The position numbers and the translations under genes are program-made. A model generated the notes under the pieces. That model ran no database searches, had not been told where the DNA came from, and was given only the letters and a program-made list of their open reading frames with translations. Of a stretch of DNA of 49,440 nucleotides, positions 1 through 8,486 are shown in pieces; position 1 is the first letter of the stretch; each line of letters opens with the position of its first letter. The DNA is from an uncultured Akkermansia sp. (GTDB lineage Bacteria; Verrucomicrobiota; Verrucomicrobiia; Verrucomicrobiales; Akkermansiaceae), in NCBI GenBank assembly GCA_905200945.1, contig CAJKMG010000019.1, positions 1 through 49,440 on the forward strand. The letters are read 5' to 3'.

Positions 1-120
1 TGTTCTGGTCCTTGTTCTGGTCCTTGTTCTGGTCCTTGTTCTGGTCCTTGTTCTGGTCCTTGTTCTGGTCCTTGTTCTGGTCCTTGTTCTGGTCCTTGTT
101 CTGGTCCTTGTTCTGCTGGT
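1..120. repeat. 12-bp tandem repeat, nine perfect copies plus one degenerate copy
   Basis: The unit TGTTCTGGTCCT repeats without a mismatch from 1 to 108, followed by a degenerate copy at 109-120. The array is cut by the window edge, so the true copy number is higher. On the minus strand each unit encodes Asn-Lys-Asp-Gln in the frame of the Bat-like protein. Because 12 is a multiple of 3, gain or loss of copies changes length without breaking the frame. Confidence 0.97.
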
Positions 121-1765
121 CTTGTTGTTTTTTCTTTTCCTCTTCCAATTTCTTCTTTAATTCCTCAAGCTGCCTGCGGTATTCGTCCAGAGATTTGTCG
201 TAACGGAGCATTTCCTCCTTGTTGAAGGCAGCTCCTTCATGGGCCCCATAAGCAGAGAGCGCGTCGTCAAAGCGCTTGACGGCTTCCTTGACGTGTTTTT
301 TCGCCACGGGTATTTTTGCCAGCCGGGCATTGATTTCCTTGATCTGGTCATCAATGGAAGAGGTCCGGACCTGATTCTGTTCTTCTTCCGGTTTGGAGAA
401 GGTCATGGTTTTGCGGGCCTGGGCGGCTTCCAGATTGCCAAGGTTGAAGTGGGAATCCGCCTGGAGGGTGGGTTTGGGAGAAAGGAGGGCCTGGGAGAAA
501 GCTTCCGCGGCTTCTTTGGGGTTATCCGCTTTTTGTTCCAGACATCCTTTGGCGAATTCCAGGGCCTGGCGTGTTTCTTCCGCCAGGTCGGGAACAGCGA
601 GCATTTCATCAATGGATTTGACGGCTTCTTCCGTTTTTCCCGTCCGGATCAAATCCGTGACATTGTCCAGGGCGAGCATGTCCGCCTGCGCTTCCGGGCC
701 CAGCAGTCCGGCGCAGAACAGAGCTGCAACGGTCAGAGCTGTCATGCCGCGACGTCCGGAACGGCGGAAGGAGCGCCAGCGTGTTCCCGCCAGAAGGGTG
801 AGGATCAGGCAGATGAGGGCCGGAACGGCAAAGATGATGTAGCGGTCATTCGGCACGCGTCGCACTTCTTCCCTGCCTTCCGTAGCGTCCAGCCGGTCCG
901 CGATGTCCTTGACGAAGCGGTTGAGCGCCGCTCCATCGGAGAGTTGGACATACTGGCCTTCCGTTTGCCTTGCCAGGTATTGCAGGCTTTCCGGATTGAG
1001 CTTGGAGACAACGTGCTGGCCGCGACGGTCCCGGTACAGGCCGGAAGGGGATTGTTCATCCGGGATAGTGGTGCCGATGGTTGTGCCGATGCCCGCCGTC
1101 ACAATGATAAGCTGGTGCTGCCGTGCGGCTTCCGCCGTCTTATAGGTGATGTTGACGGTGTCTTCCCCGTCGCTGAGGATGACCAGGGCGTTTTTGGCGT
1201 CCGCTTCCTTGTCCCGCTTGAAAGTTTGAAGGGCCAGCCGTACAACGTTTTCCAGGTTGGTTCCCCCTTGGGAAACCCAGCCGAATTGAAGCTGTTCAAT
1301 GGTTTCTTTTAATGCGTTATGGTCATGGGTAAGGGGCATGAGCAGGACGGCGTCCCCGGAAAAAATGATGATACCGAAGTTGTCCCCCGGCAGGGCGTCC
1401 AGCAGGTCGTAGGCGGCGGTTTTCGCCCTTCCCAGGCGGGTCGGGGAGGCATCCTTGCTGAGCATGGAGCGGGAGCAGTCAATAGCAATGAGGATGTTGC
1501 GGGATTTGGGGATTTCCTTTACTTCCGTGTAGCCGTCCACCGGACGCGCCATGGAGAGGATGGCGAAGATGGACGCCAGCACGGCAAAGATGACGGGGAG
1601 CACCCGGTGCCAGGTGGCCGGAGCGTGAACCAGTTCCCGCCGGTATTCCGGCGAGACGAGCACTTCCCATTTTCTGGAACGGCGTCGCCACAGCCACCAG
1701 GCCGCCGCTGCGAGCAGGGCCGGGAGAATGAGCGCGTACAGAACGTTGGGATAAAGGAAAGTCAT
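1..1765 (-). CDS. BatB/BatC-type von Willebrand factor A and repeat-tail membrane protein (partial, runs off left edge)
   Basis: This open frame runs from ATG at 1765 to the window edge with no stop, at least 588 residues, so the C-terminus is missing. A membrane segment lies near residues 8-27 and a second near 55-72. The VWA domain follows, with the metal-binding motif DCSRS at 96-100. Another membrane segment lies near 325-345, just after the VWA domain. A TPR-like helical part follows (about 375-480), then a Lys/Glu/Gln-rich coiled coil that ends in a perfect (NKDQ)n tract from about residue 552. The layout matches a fusion of BatB (VWA) with a BatC-like TPR part. It starts 17 bp after the BatA stop and closes a MoxR-DUF58-VWA operon. 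In known families these sets act in envelope stress or complex assembly, but the substrate is unknown here. Confidence 0.85.
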   Translation of the reverse strand, partial: MTFLYPNVLYALILPALLAAAAWWLWRRRSRKWEVLVSPEYRRELVHAPATWHRVLPVIFAVLASIFAILSMARPVDGYTEVKEIPKSRNILIAIDCSRSMLSKDASPTRLGRAKTAAYDLLDALPGDNFGIIIFSGDAVLLMPLTHDHNALKETIEQLQFGWVSQGGTNLENVVRLALQTFKRDKEADAKNALVILSDGEDTVNITYKTAEAARQHQLIIVTAGIGTTIGTTIPDEQSPSGLYRDRRGQHVVSKLNPESLQYLARQTEGQYVQLSDGAALNRFVKDIADRLDATEGREEVRRVPNDRYIIFAVPALICLILTLLAGTRWRSFRRSGRRGMTALTVAALFCAGLLGPEAQADMLALDNVTDLIRTGKTEEAVKSIDEMLAVPDLAEETRQALEFAKGCLEQKADNPKEAAEAFSQALLSPKPTLQADSHFNLGNLEAAQARKTMTFSKPEEEQNQVRTSSIDDQIKEINARLAKIPVAKKHVKEAVKRFDDALSAYGAHEGAAFNKEEMLRYDKSLDEYRRQLEELKKKLEEEKKKQQDQQNKDQNKDQNKDQNKDQNKDQNKDQNKDQNKDQNKDQN

Positions 1766-1782
1766 GACGGGTGAAGATGGTG

Positions 1783-2769
1783 TTACGGGGCGGGGGCCGG
1801 TTTGAGCGCTTGCAGGGAGAGGCCCAGAAGCGTCAGAGCGGCTCCCGTTGCAAGGAAGTACATGAAGTATTCTTCAATGTGACGGACAGTTTGCACTTTG
1901 GCCTCGCTTTTCTCCAGCTTGCCGATGGAGGTGAACGCTTTATTGAAGGATGCCATATTGGTGGCCCGGAAGTGTTCCCCGCCCGTGAGCTGGGCTATTT
2001 TCCGCAGGGTGGGTTCGTCAAATTCACTTTGCACTACCATGCCGTTCGCCAGGGTCCCTTCTTCCGTACCCACGGCGATGGTATAAATTTTGATGCCCAG
2101 CTTGGCCGCGTTTTCCGCCGCCACCAGCGGGGATATCTGGCCGGAATTGGAAGCGCCGTCTGTTACCAGAATGATGATTTTTGATTTGGTGTCCTTGCGG
2201 TCGTCCAGCCGGGTGGCCGCCGCCGCGATGGCGGAGCCGATAGCCGTGCCGTCCGCCTGGATCATGCGCGGATGGAAATCCCGGATAATGCTGTTGACTA
2301 GGGCATGGTCCAGCGTGAGCGGGCAGAAGGATTTGGTTTTTCCGGCGAACCCCACAATGCCGATGCGGTCGTCCGGGCGGCCGTCAACGAACTGGGTGAT
2401 TACATGTTTGGCGGCTACCAACCGGTTGATGGGCATGCGGTTGAGAACCATGTCCGGCGTTTCCATGGAGTAGGAGAGGTCAAAGGCGATCATGATGTCA
2501 ATGCCGTTGACCGTTCGGAAGGTTTTATCTTCCACGTGCTGGGGGCGCGCCAGGGCGATGGCGATGGCAGCAGACGCCAGCACGAAGCAAAGAGCCCCCA
2601 TTTTCCCTGCCAGGGATTGCGGAGTGCGCGCCAGGGAAGCAATGAAGCGCACAGTTGGGTAGGTGATGGAGCCTTCCGCCCCGCGCCTGCGGCGAAGGAT
2701 GATGAGGCACAAGATGAAAGGTAGGGCATAAAGCCATTCAGGTTGTGCAAATTGGAAGTGTTCCGTCAT
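1783..2769 (-). CDS. BatA-like VWA-domain membrane protein
   Basis: This 328-residue protein has an N-terminal membrane segment after PEWLYALPFIL, a second near residues 57-74, a VWA domain with the MIDAS motif DLSYS at 97-101, and a C-terminal membrane segment near 305-322. That is the classic Aerotolerance-operon BatA layout: membrane anchors around a VWA domain facing outward. The domain has the expected downstream Thr and Asp positions (VTDGASNSG). The gene starts 6 bp after the DUF4381-like gene ends and stops 17 bp before the next VWA gene, so they are surely cotranscribed. The two VWA proteins probably form a complex served by the MoxR ATPase. Confidence 0.9.
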   Translation of the reverse strand: MTEHFQFAQPEWLYALPFILCLIILRRRRGAEGSITYPTVRFIASLARTPQSLAGKMGALCFVLASAAIAIALARPQHVEDKTFRTVNGIDIMIAFDLSYSMETPDMVLNRMPINRLVAAKHVITQFVDGRPDDRIGIVGFAGKTKSFCPLTLDHALVNSIIRDFHPRMIQADGTAIGSAIAAAATRLDDRKDTKSKIIILVTDGASNSGQISPLVAAENAAKLGIKIYTIAVGTEEGTLANGMVVQSEFDEPTLRKIAQLTGGEHFRATNMASFNKAFTSIGKLEKSEAKVQTVRHIEEYFMYFLATGAALTLLGLSLQALKPAPAP

Positions 2770-2775
2770 GGTATG

Positions 2776-3390
2776 CTAGCGTTGGTTGAAGCGGGATGAA
2801 GATTTTTTGACGACGAGGTCCGTTTCTTCCTTCGTCCGGTGGGCGTCCGCCTCTATGTCGTTAATGAGTTGGACCGTGGCGTTTGCCAATTCGTTGACCA
2901 TGGAATCGTTTTCCGGGGTGTCCGGTTCATATTTGAGAGAAGCCATGCGGTCCAGCAGATCGCGCGTGGGGGCCTGGAGTTCGGAAGGCAAAGCGGTGAG
3001 CGCATCTGCCCGGCGGTTGAATTCCTGCTGGGTTTCATATAGGGCCGGGTCTTTGGTTTCTCCTACCAGGTATTTGCGGAGGATCAGGGAAAATTCTACG
3101 GCAGCCTGCCTGAGGGAGGGATGCGCATTCCGGAGCATCGAGATGTCCCGGATGGCGGTTTCCGCCGGGCTGAGCGGCGCGGCGGGGATGCGTCCTTTCC
3201 TGCGAATGAGCACGATGACGGCGATAGCGACGGCCAGCAGGATGGAGGCCAGAATGATCCAGACGCCCCACGCATCCCAAAAGCCCGTTTGAAAGTAGGC
3301 ATCCGGGGATTGTGTTTCCAGCAGGGAGGGAAACGCCGGCGGTTCCGGAATTGCCGTGGGGGGGGGCTGAAGGGTGGCGGGGGTTGGCAT
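2776..3390 (-). CDS. DUF4381-like membrane protein of a Bat/MoxR operon
   Basis: The 204-residue product has a Pro-rich N-terminus (residues 1-25), one membrane segment at about 41-63 (WGVWIILASILLAVAIAVIV), and a helical cytosolic part with a Glu/Asp/Lys-rich tail. The location between DUF58 and BatA and the domain order match the DUF4381 proteins found in MoxR-DUF58-VWA operons. No catalytic motif is visible. It is probably a structural partner of the VWA proteins. The family call rests on layout and position, not on a profile search. Confidence 0.7.
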   Translation of the reverse strand: MPTPATLQPPPTAIPEPPAFPSLLETQSPDAYFQTGFWDAWGVWIILASILLAVAIAVIVLIRRKGRIPAAPLSPAETAIRDISMLRNAHPSLRQAAVEFSLILRKYLVGETKDPALYETQQEFNRRADALTALPSELQAPTRDLLDRMASLKYEPDTPENDSMVNELANATVQLINDIEADAHRTKEETDLVVKKSSSRFNQR

Positions 3391-3408
3391 GGCTGACAGA
3401 AAGGAGGA

Positions 3409-4299
3409 TTAGCGTGAAAATTTACGGGATCTTCTGGAAAAAAGGGCCCGGAGGGGAGGCATGAAGTTGTCCGTGGTCTGAAAGTCCAGGAAGTCGATGC
3501 CCAGGCGGCGGAAATCCTGCGTCCATTTTTCACGGTGCAGATGCACGGTGTTGGCGTGGGCTTCCCGGACATCCTGGCGGGAAAGGTTCAGGAACATGTT
3601 TTTTCCGGTTTCCGGGTCTTTCAGGATGACGCGCCCGGCGTCAGGCAGATGCAGTTCCATCGGGTCTGCGATGCGGATGGGGATGAAGTCGTGCTTGAAG
3701 TTGAGTTGTCCCAGGGCCGCTTTGTTGTTCTCGCTCCAGAAGTCACTAATCATGATGACCATGGCTGCTTTTTTTTGGGAAAGGACAAGTTGCCGGGCTA
3801 CATCGGAAATATTCTGGTCAGCCCCATCGTTTTTGCTCGCTACGATTTCGCGGACGATGCGCAGGGGCTGTTTGACTCCCTTGGCCGGGGGGATGTAATG
3901 GGAGTGGCTGTTCCCGTAGATGAGAAGACCGCATTTATCCCCGCTCTGGGCAGCGCTGAAGGCGAGCACTGCCGCAACTTCTGCCGCGTAGTCCAGTTTG
4001 GAGACGCGGGCCGCGGAGGAGGCGTAGTGCATGGAGCCGCTGACGTCCACTGCCAGAATGACGGCCTGTTCCCGTTCCTCCCGGAAACGGCGGACAAAAG
4101 GGGAGTTCATCCTGGCCGTTACCTTCCAGTCAATGAAGCGGGGGTCGTCCCCCGGCATGTATTCCCGGAAGTCGTCAAAGTCCAGCCCCTGTCCGCGGAA
4201 ACCGGACTGGTATTGCCCGGCGAAATTTTCCGTGGCCAGATGTCTGGCGCGCAATTCAATGCGGCGTACACGCTTGAGAATGTCTGAGGCTTTATCCAT
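3409..4299 (-). CDS. DUF58 family protein
   Basis: This 296-residue protein carries the DUF58 signature GDDPRFIDWKVTARM and a downstream VWA-like fold with DVSGSM. It lacks membrane segments, so it is likely cytosolic. The start is set at 4299 because GGAGG lies 8 bases upstream of that ATG; an in-frame ATG at 4326 would add nine residues that DUF58 proteins do not normally have. It lies between MoxR and the DUF4381-like gene. In related operons DUF58 and VWA proteins are thought to be clients or partners of the MoxR AAA ATPase. Confidence 0.9.
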   Translation of the reverse strand: MDKASDILKRVRRIELRARHLATENFAGQYQSGFRGQGLDFDDFREYMPGDDPRFIDWKVTARMNSPFVRRFREEREQAVILAVDVSGSMHYASSAARVSKLDYAAEVAAVLAFSAAQSGDKCGLLIYGNSHSHYIPPAKGVKQPLRIVREIVASKNDGADQNISDVARQLVLSQKKAAMVIMISDFWSENNKAALGQLNFKHDFIPIRIADPMELHLPDAGRVILKDPETGKNMFLNLSRQDVREAHANTVHLHREKWTQDFRRLGIDFLDFQTTDNFMPPLRALFSRRSRKFSR

Positions 4300-4398
4300 G
4301 AAATGATCCTCCCTGTTTGGGTTCAATCAGGTTTCGGCAAGGCGCCCTTTGGAGGGCTGAAAGATCAAGGCGGATGCGGAAGCGTGCGCTTCCCTCCG

Positions 4399-5418
4399 TC
4401 ACGGCACGGGAACTTTCGTCAGGATGTGGTCGATGACGTCATCCGTGGAAATGTTTTCCGCTTCAGCCTCATAGGAGAGCAGGATGCGGTGGCGCAGGAT
4501 ATCGTGAGCCAGGTCTTTGATGTCCTGTGGAGTGACGAAGGAACGATGGTGCATGAAGGCATTGGCGCGGGAGGCCAGCGCCAGGTTAATGGTTGCGCGG
4601 GGTGATGCCCCTGCGCGGATGAGACCGCGCAACTTCACGTCCACCGTTTCCGGGAAACGGGTGGCTCGCACCAGGTCCACGATGTAGCCGCGCACGGCGT
4701 CGTCAATATAAATCTGGTTTACCAAGTCGCGGGAGGCCGCCACCTGTTCCGGCGTGGTGACCGGGGAAGTTTCCGGCGGTTTGGCGGAGCTGGCCATGAG
4801 GTCCAGCACCTGGAGTTCTTCTTCACGCGTGGGGTAGGTGACCAGCACCTTGAAGAGAAACCGGTCAAGCTGGGCTTCCGGGAGCTGGTAGGTGCCCTCC
4901 TGGTCAATGGGGTTCTGCGTAGCGAGCACTAGGAAGGGGTCCGGCAGGCGGTAGGTGGTTTCACCCAGGGTCACCTGGCGTTCCTGCATGGCTTCCAGCA
5001 GGGCGGATTGCACTTTGGCCGGGGCTCGGTTGATTTCATCCGCCAGAATGAGATTGGCGAAGATCGGGCCTTTTTTGGCTGTGAACTGCCTTTCTTCCGG
5101 ATTATAGATCATTGTGCCCAGCAAATCAGCCGGAAGAAGATCCGGCGTAAACTGGATGCGGGCAAACTGTGCATGCAGCGTGCCCGCCATGGCTTTTACG
5201 GAGAGCGTCTTGGCAAGGCCGGGCACGCCTTCCAGCAGGACATGCCCCTTGCAGAGGAGACTGAGGATTAATCTGTCTACGAGCGCCTGTTGGCCGATGA
5301 CCACCTTGCCGACCTCCGTTCTGAGAGCAGAAATCCACGATGAGTTCGCGGCGATAATTTCGTTGAATTCTCGGGTGTCCATGATTCTTGATAGCGGGTG
5401 AGACAGTATGCCGGGCAT
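4399..5418 (-). CDS. MoxR-family AAA+ ATPase
   Basis: The protein (339 residues from 5418) has Walker A GVPGLAKT, Walker B LILADEINRAP, sensor 1 ATQNP and the MoxR lid with ASPRATINL. MoxR ATPases act as chaperones that help assemble protein or metal complexes, usually with VWA-domain partners, which here are encoded directly downstream. It begins 19 bp after the gatA stop. A second in-frame ATG at 5382 (MDTREFNE) gives a length closer to the family norm. Neither start has a clear Shine-Dalgarno site, so the start is open. Confidence 0.93.
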   Translation of the reverse strand: MPGILSHPLSRIMDTREFNEIIAANSSWISALRTEVGKVVIGQQALVDRLILSLLCKGHVLLEGVPGLAKTLSVKAMAGTLHAQFARIQFTPDLLPADLLGTMIYNPEERQFTAKKGPIFANLILADEINRAPAKVQSALLEAMQERQVTLGETTYRLPDPFLVLATQNPIDQEGTYQLPEAQLDRFLFKVLVTYPTREEELQVLDLMASSAKPPETSPVTTPEQVAASRDLVNQIYIDDAVRGYIVDLVRATRFPETVDVKLRGLIRAGASPRATINLALASRANAFMHHRSFVTPQDIKDLAHDILRHRILLSYEAEAENISTDDVIDHILTKVPVP

Positions 5419-5437
5419 TTACGTTGAAAAAATCCTA

Positions 5438-6850
5438 TTATTTCCCAAGGGCAAATCCGGTTTTCAACAGGAGGTCTTCCCGGAAATGGGGAGCCGTTAT
5501 CTGAAAACCCACGGGAAGTTCCATGCCGCTTTCCTTAACGGTTCCGCAGGGAATGGACATGGCGGGGAGGCCGGCCAGGTTGGCGGGGATCGTGTAGATG
5601 TCCGCCAGATAGGTCTGGAGGTGATCCATCGCAGAATCTCCGATTTTGGGAGCGGGAGAGGGGGAAGTGGGTCCTACGATAATGTCCGCCTTGGAAAAGG
5701 CTTCCGCGAAATCTCTGGCGACCAGGGAGCGGACTTTTTGCGCGCGGGAGTAGTAGGCGTCATAGTAACCGGAGCTGAGCACGTAGGTGCCCAGGATGAT
5801 GCGGCGTTTGACTTCCGGCCCGAATCCTTCTTCACGGGTGCGTGAGAAGAGTTCCATCAGTCCGGCGGCGTCTTCCGCTCTCTTGCCGTAGCGCACACCG
5901 TCAAACCGGGAGAGGTTGGAAGATGCTTCCGCACAGGCGATGATATAATAGGCGGCGACAACGGCGTCCGCATGGGGCAGATTGATTTCCACCAGCTCCG
6001 CCCCCAGGTTTTCCAGCTGTTTTACGGCGTTTTGCACAGCCTCGGAAATGCCCGGGTGATTGCCGGATGTAAAGTATTCCGAGGGGATGCCCACTTTCAG
6101 TCCTTTGACGTCGCGGCCCAGCGAGGCTTCAAAGTCCGGCACGGGGCAGTTTGCGGATGTGGAGTCTTTCTGATCGTGTCCGGAGATGGCTTGGAGCAGG
6201 ATGGCTGCGTCTTCTACCGTCTGGGTCATGGGGCCTATCTGATCCAGGGAAGAGGCGAAGGCCACCAGTCCGTAACGGGAAACGCGTCCGTAGGTGGGTT
6301 TGAGGCCCACGATGCCGCAGTGCCCGGCCGGCTGCCGGATGGAACCTCCCGTGTCGGAACCGAGTGCGGCAACGGCGGTAGCGGATGCAACGGCGGCAGC
6401 GGAGCCGCTGGAGGAACCGCCGGGGATGCGGTCCGGGGCGTTCGGGTTGCGCGTGATTCCGTAAGCGGAGTTTTCTCCACTGGCTCCCATGGCGAATTCA
6501 TCCATGTTCGTGCGTCCAAGCGGAATACCGCCCGCCGCCTTCAGCAGGCGGATGGAAGTGGCGTCATAGGGGGCGACATAAGGGGAAAGAAGGCGGGAGG
6601 CGCAGCGCGTCGGCTGGCCCAGGACATTGATGTTATCCTTCACGGCGATGGGGATGCCGGCCAGAGGACTGGAAATATCCGCTTCTGCCGCGGCCCGGAG
6701 GGCTGCTTCACGGTCAAAGGATATGTAGGCGTTGGTTGCCCGGTCCGCCTCAATGGCGTCTGCCGCCAGGTTGACCAGTTCAGCGGGGGAGAGTTCCTTG
6801 CGGCGCAGGCGGTCACGCCACTGGGCCAGGGTGCCTTGAATTTTTGACAT
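5438..6850 (-). CDS. gatA: Asp-tRNA(Asn)/Glu-tRNA(Gln) amidotransferase subunit A
   Basis: This 470-residue amidase-signature protein keeps the catalytic Lys71, cis-Ser146 in GGSSSGS, and Ser170 in DTGGSIRQPAG, with the family spacing. GatA releases ammonia from glutamine for GatB, which converts misacylated Glu-tRNA(Gln) or Asp-tRNA(Asn). It follows gatC after a 48-bp gap. No gatB is in the window, so it must be elsewhere. The length is normal for GatA, and the GatC neighbour supports the call over other amidases. Confidence 0.97.
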   Translation of the reverse strand: MSKIQGTLAQWRDRLRRKELSPAELVNLAADAIEADRATNAYISFDREAALRAAAEADISSPLAGIPIAVKDNINVLGQPTRCASRLLSPYVAPYDATSIRLLKAAGGIPLGRTNMDEFAMGASGENSAYGITRNPNAPDRIPGGSSSGSAAAVASATAVAALGSDTGGSIRQPAGHCGIVGLKPTYGRVSRYGLVAFASSLDQIGPMTQTVEDAAILLQAISGHDQKDSTSANCPVPDFEASLGRDVKGLKVGIPSEYFTSGNHPGISEAVQNAVKQLENLGAELVEINLPHADAVVAAYYIIACAEASSNLSRFDGVRYGKRAEDAAGLMELFSRTREEGFGPEVKRRIILGTYVLSSGYYDAYYSRAQKVRSLVARDFAEAFSKADIIVGPTSPSPAPKIGDSAMDHLQTYLADIYTIPANLAGLPAMSIPCGTVKESGMELPVGFQITAPHFREDLLLKTGFALGK

Positions 6851-6898
6851 GAGAGGGAAAAGGTAAAGACGGTTGAAACGTGAAAAGAGGCGGGGAGA

Positions 6899-7192
6899 TC
6901 AGGCGGATTCCACCACCTTGGGTGTGCGGAACTGCCCCTGGGCCTGCTGAGGCGCATTGGAAAGGGCTTCTTCCTGAGTGAGGCCGGTTTCAGGAATGTC
7001 TTTGCGCATTACATCCATTGCCGGGAGAGGATGGTTCATAGGGGCGATGCCCGTAACATCGTAGGATTCCAGCTTGGTGATATAGGCCAGGACTTTATCC
7101 AGATCTTTGGAGAAGAGGGCTGTTTCTTCCTCTGTCAAATCAATGCGTGCCAGTTTGGCAATGTAGGCTACGTCTATTTGGGGCGTGCTCAT
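6899..7192 (-). CDS. gatC: Asp-tRNA(Asn)/Glu-tRNA(Gln) amidotransferase subunit C
   Basis: The 97-residue protein opens with the GatC pattern IDVAYIAKLARIDLTEEE, has the central MNHPLPAMDVMRKD stretch (typically a loop near the GatA interface), and ends in QGQFRTPKVVESA. GatC stabilises GatA and helps it bind GatB. It lies just upstream of gatA and 46 bp downstream of a small membrane protein gene. Confidence 0.96.
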   Translation of the reverse strand: MSTPQIDVAYIAKLARIDLTEEETALFSKDLDKVLAYITKLESYDVTGIAPMNHPLPAMDVMRKDIPETGLTQEEALSNAPQQAQGQFRTPKVVESA

Positions 7193-7238
7193 GGCGTAAT
7201 ATGGGAAAGATTCGGAAAAGAAGGAGGGCAGGGATTAT

Positions 7239-7571
7239 CTACTGTTGTTCCAGCAGGCGGACGATCCAGCAGAAGGAGGCGGCGATGGCACAGACCAGCA
7301 GGCCCAGCAGCATGAAGTTTTCACGCAGTTCCCGCCTCATGTTGGTGGCGCGCCCGTCACGGGCTACCACGGCACGCAGAGCCCGGTTCTGGTTGCCTTC
7401 CCGAACACGGTCGGGAGGCGGCATGGTATTGCGGTCCAGGCGCATGCGGGTCTGCTGGGCCGGGCGTCTGAGAGAGGCTTCCAATTCCTGGATACGGCTT
7501 TCAATTTCCCGTGAGGCGCGATCCAGTTCTGCCAGTTCGGAGGAACGGCGTTTGGTTTTTCTTTTAATCAT
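7239..7571 (-). CDS. small basic coiled-coil protein with C-terminal membrane anchor
   Basis: I place the start at 7571, where ATG overlaps the stop of the preceding gene as ATGA, which suggests coupled translation; a longer open frame reaches 7748 but would overlap that gene heavily. The 110-residue product has a basic N-terminus (MIKRKTKRRS), a coiled coil near residues 12-35 and one membrane segment near 85-104 (ENFMLLGLLVCAIAASFCW). It is probably a tail-anchored partner of the upstream coiled-coil membrane protein. I do not recognise the family. Confidence 0.75.
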   Translation of the reverse strand: MIKRKTKRRSSELAELDRASREIESRIQELEASLRRPAQQTRMRLDRNTMPPPDRVREGNQNRALRAVVARDGRATNMRRELRENFMLLGLLVCAIAASFCWIVRLLEQQ

Positions 7572-8185
7572 GATGCGGAAGGGCTGAAAATCCAGATGAA
7601 AAATAGAATGATGAGGGCAATCAGGAGAAGGGGAAGATGGAAGGAAAGGCCCTGGAGGAACTGGGTCATGAATTCGCGGGAGCTGATGCGCACTTTGCTG
7701 GAGCGGCGTACTCCGGTGAGCACTTTGGTATGTTGCATGCGTGCGCACTGCTGGACAGCGTCCTCGAATTCCTCCTCGCAGCGGTCAATGACCTGCTGGC
7801 CCTGGCTGATGAGGTTATCCGTATTTTCAATAGGCCATTCGTCCGGGCGCACGGTGCTGAGCATTTTCAGGCTGCGCGTCAGCGCCATGTGGATTTGTTC
7901 CAGTTCATTGCTTTCCTGGCGGAGGCTTTCCACCTCCCGTCCGATGAGGTCAGTAGCGTTGACCATGCGGTCGCCCAGCTCGTTCTGCTGATCCATGAAC
8001 CTGGCTTTGCGCATGTGGCTTTCTTCCAGGCGGCGGCGGGAGTTTTCCACTTCCTCCTTTTCCTTCCGCAGCTGTTCCAGCCTCAGCTGGGCCTGTTCCA
8101 TATCAGCGTCCACCTGGTCGTCTGCCTGGGAATTGTAACCGGGGTCGGCGTCCATGCGGCGGTATTGGGGGTGACTTGGTCTCAT
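7568..8185 (-). CDS. coiled-coil protein with C-terminal membrane anchor
   Basis: This 205-residue protein has a long charged coiled coil (about residues 25-150, rich in Glu, Gln, Arg, Leu) and ends in one strongly hydrophobic segment (FHLPLLLIALIILFFIWIF) near residue 180. It is the first gene of the long minus-strand run that continues through gatCA to the Bat genes. It overlaps the next gene by 4 bp. It is probably tail-anchored in the inner membrane with its coiled coil in the cytoplasm. No known function can be assigned from the sequence. Confidence 0.8.
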   Translation of the reverse strand: MRPSHPQYRRMDADPGYNSQADDQVDADMEQAQLRLEQLRKEKEEVENSRRRLEESHMRKARFMDQQNELGDRMVNATDLIGREVESLRQESNELEQIHMALTRSLKMLSTVRPDEWPIENTDNLISQGQQVIDRCEEEFEDAVQQCARMQHTKVLTGVRRSSKVRISSREFMTQFLQGLSFHLPLLLIALIILFFIWIFSPSAS

Positions 8186-8486
8186 ATGCGGAAAAAATAA
8201 TGCGGGCCGGCGTAAGGAATTGCAGCGTTTCCGGTCCTTTTTGCCGGAGCGGGGAATCCCTGCGCGTGCTATTATTTAACTTTCACAAAATAAATCAAGC
8301 CAAGAAGAAGACAGGGGAAGATTTTCCGGATGTGTTCCCGGCAGGGAATGCCGCCCCGTTTTTTTCTTCCGGAGCCGAACGTTCCGAATATCCGGAGGGC
8401 GACAGGACGGCCCTCGTTCCCGCAAAGGTGGAGGAGGCGAGCTTTTTTTATGGTCAAAGGCATGGATTTGCTGGTATGTAGGAAAC
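8186..8486. other. intergenic region between divergent operons
   Basis: About 300 bp separate the minus-strand coiled-coil gene from the plus-strand membrane protein gene, so both operon promoters should lie here. The part around 8270-8300 is AT-rich (ATTATTTAACTTT) against GC-rich flanks. I could not pick a confident sigma-70 promoter, and no plausible coding frame is present. Confidence 0.5.

Noticed and set aside
1..120. Possible CRISPR array
   Set aside because: The unit is 12 bp and there are no spacers; it is a coding tandem repeat.
12..203. Plus-strand frame encoding repeated MFWSL
   Set aside because: It is the antisense reading of the 12-bp repeat. The minus-strand NKDQ reading continues the Bat-type protein in frame.
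239..1312. Long plus-strand frame of 357 codons
   Set aside because: It lies opposite the BatB/C-like gene, whose product has VWA and TPR patterns. The plus-strand translation shows no domain and reflects GC-rich third positions of the real gene.
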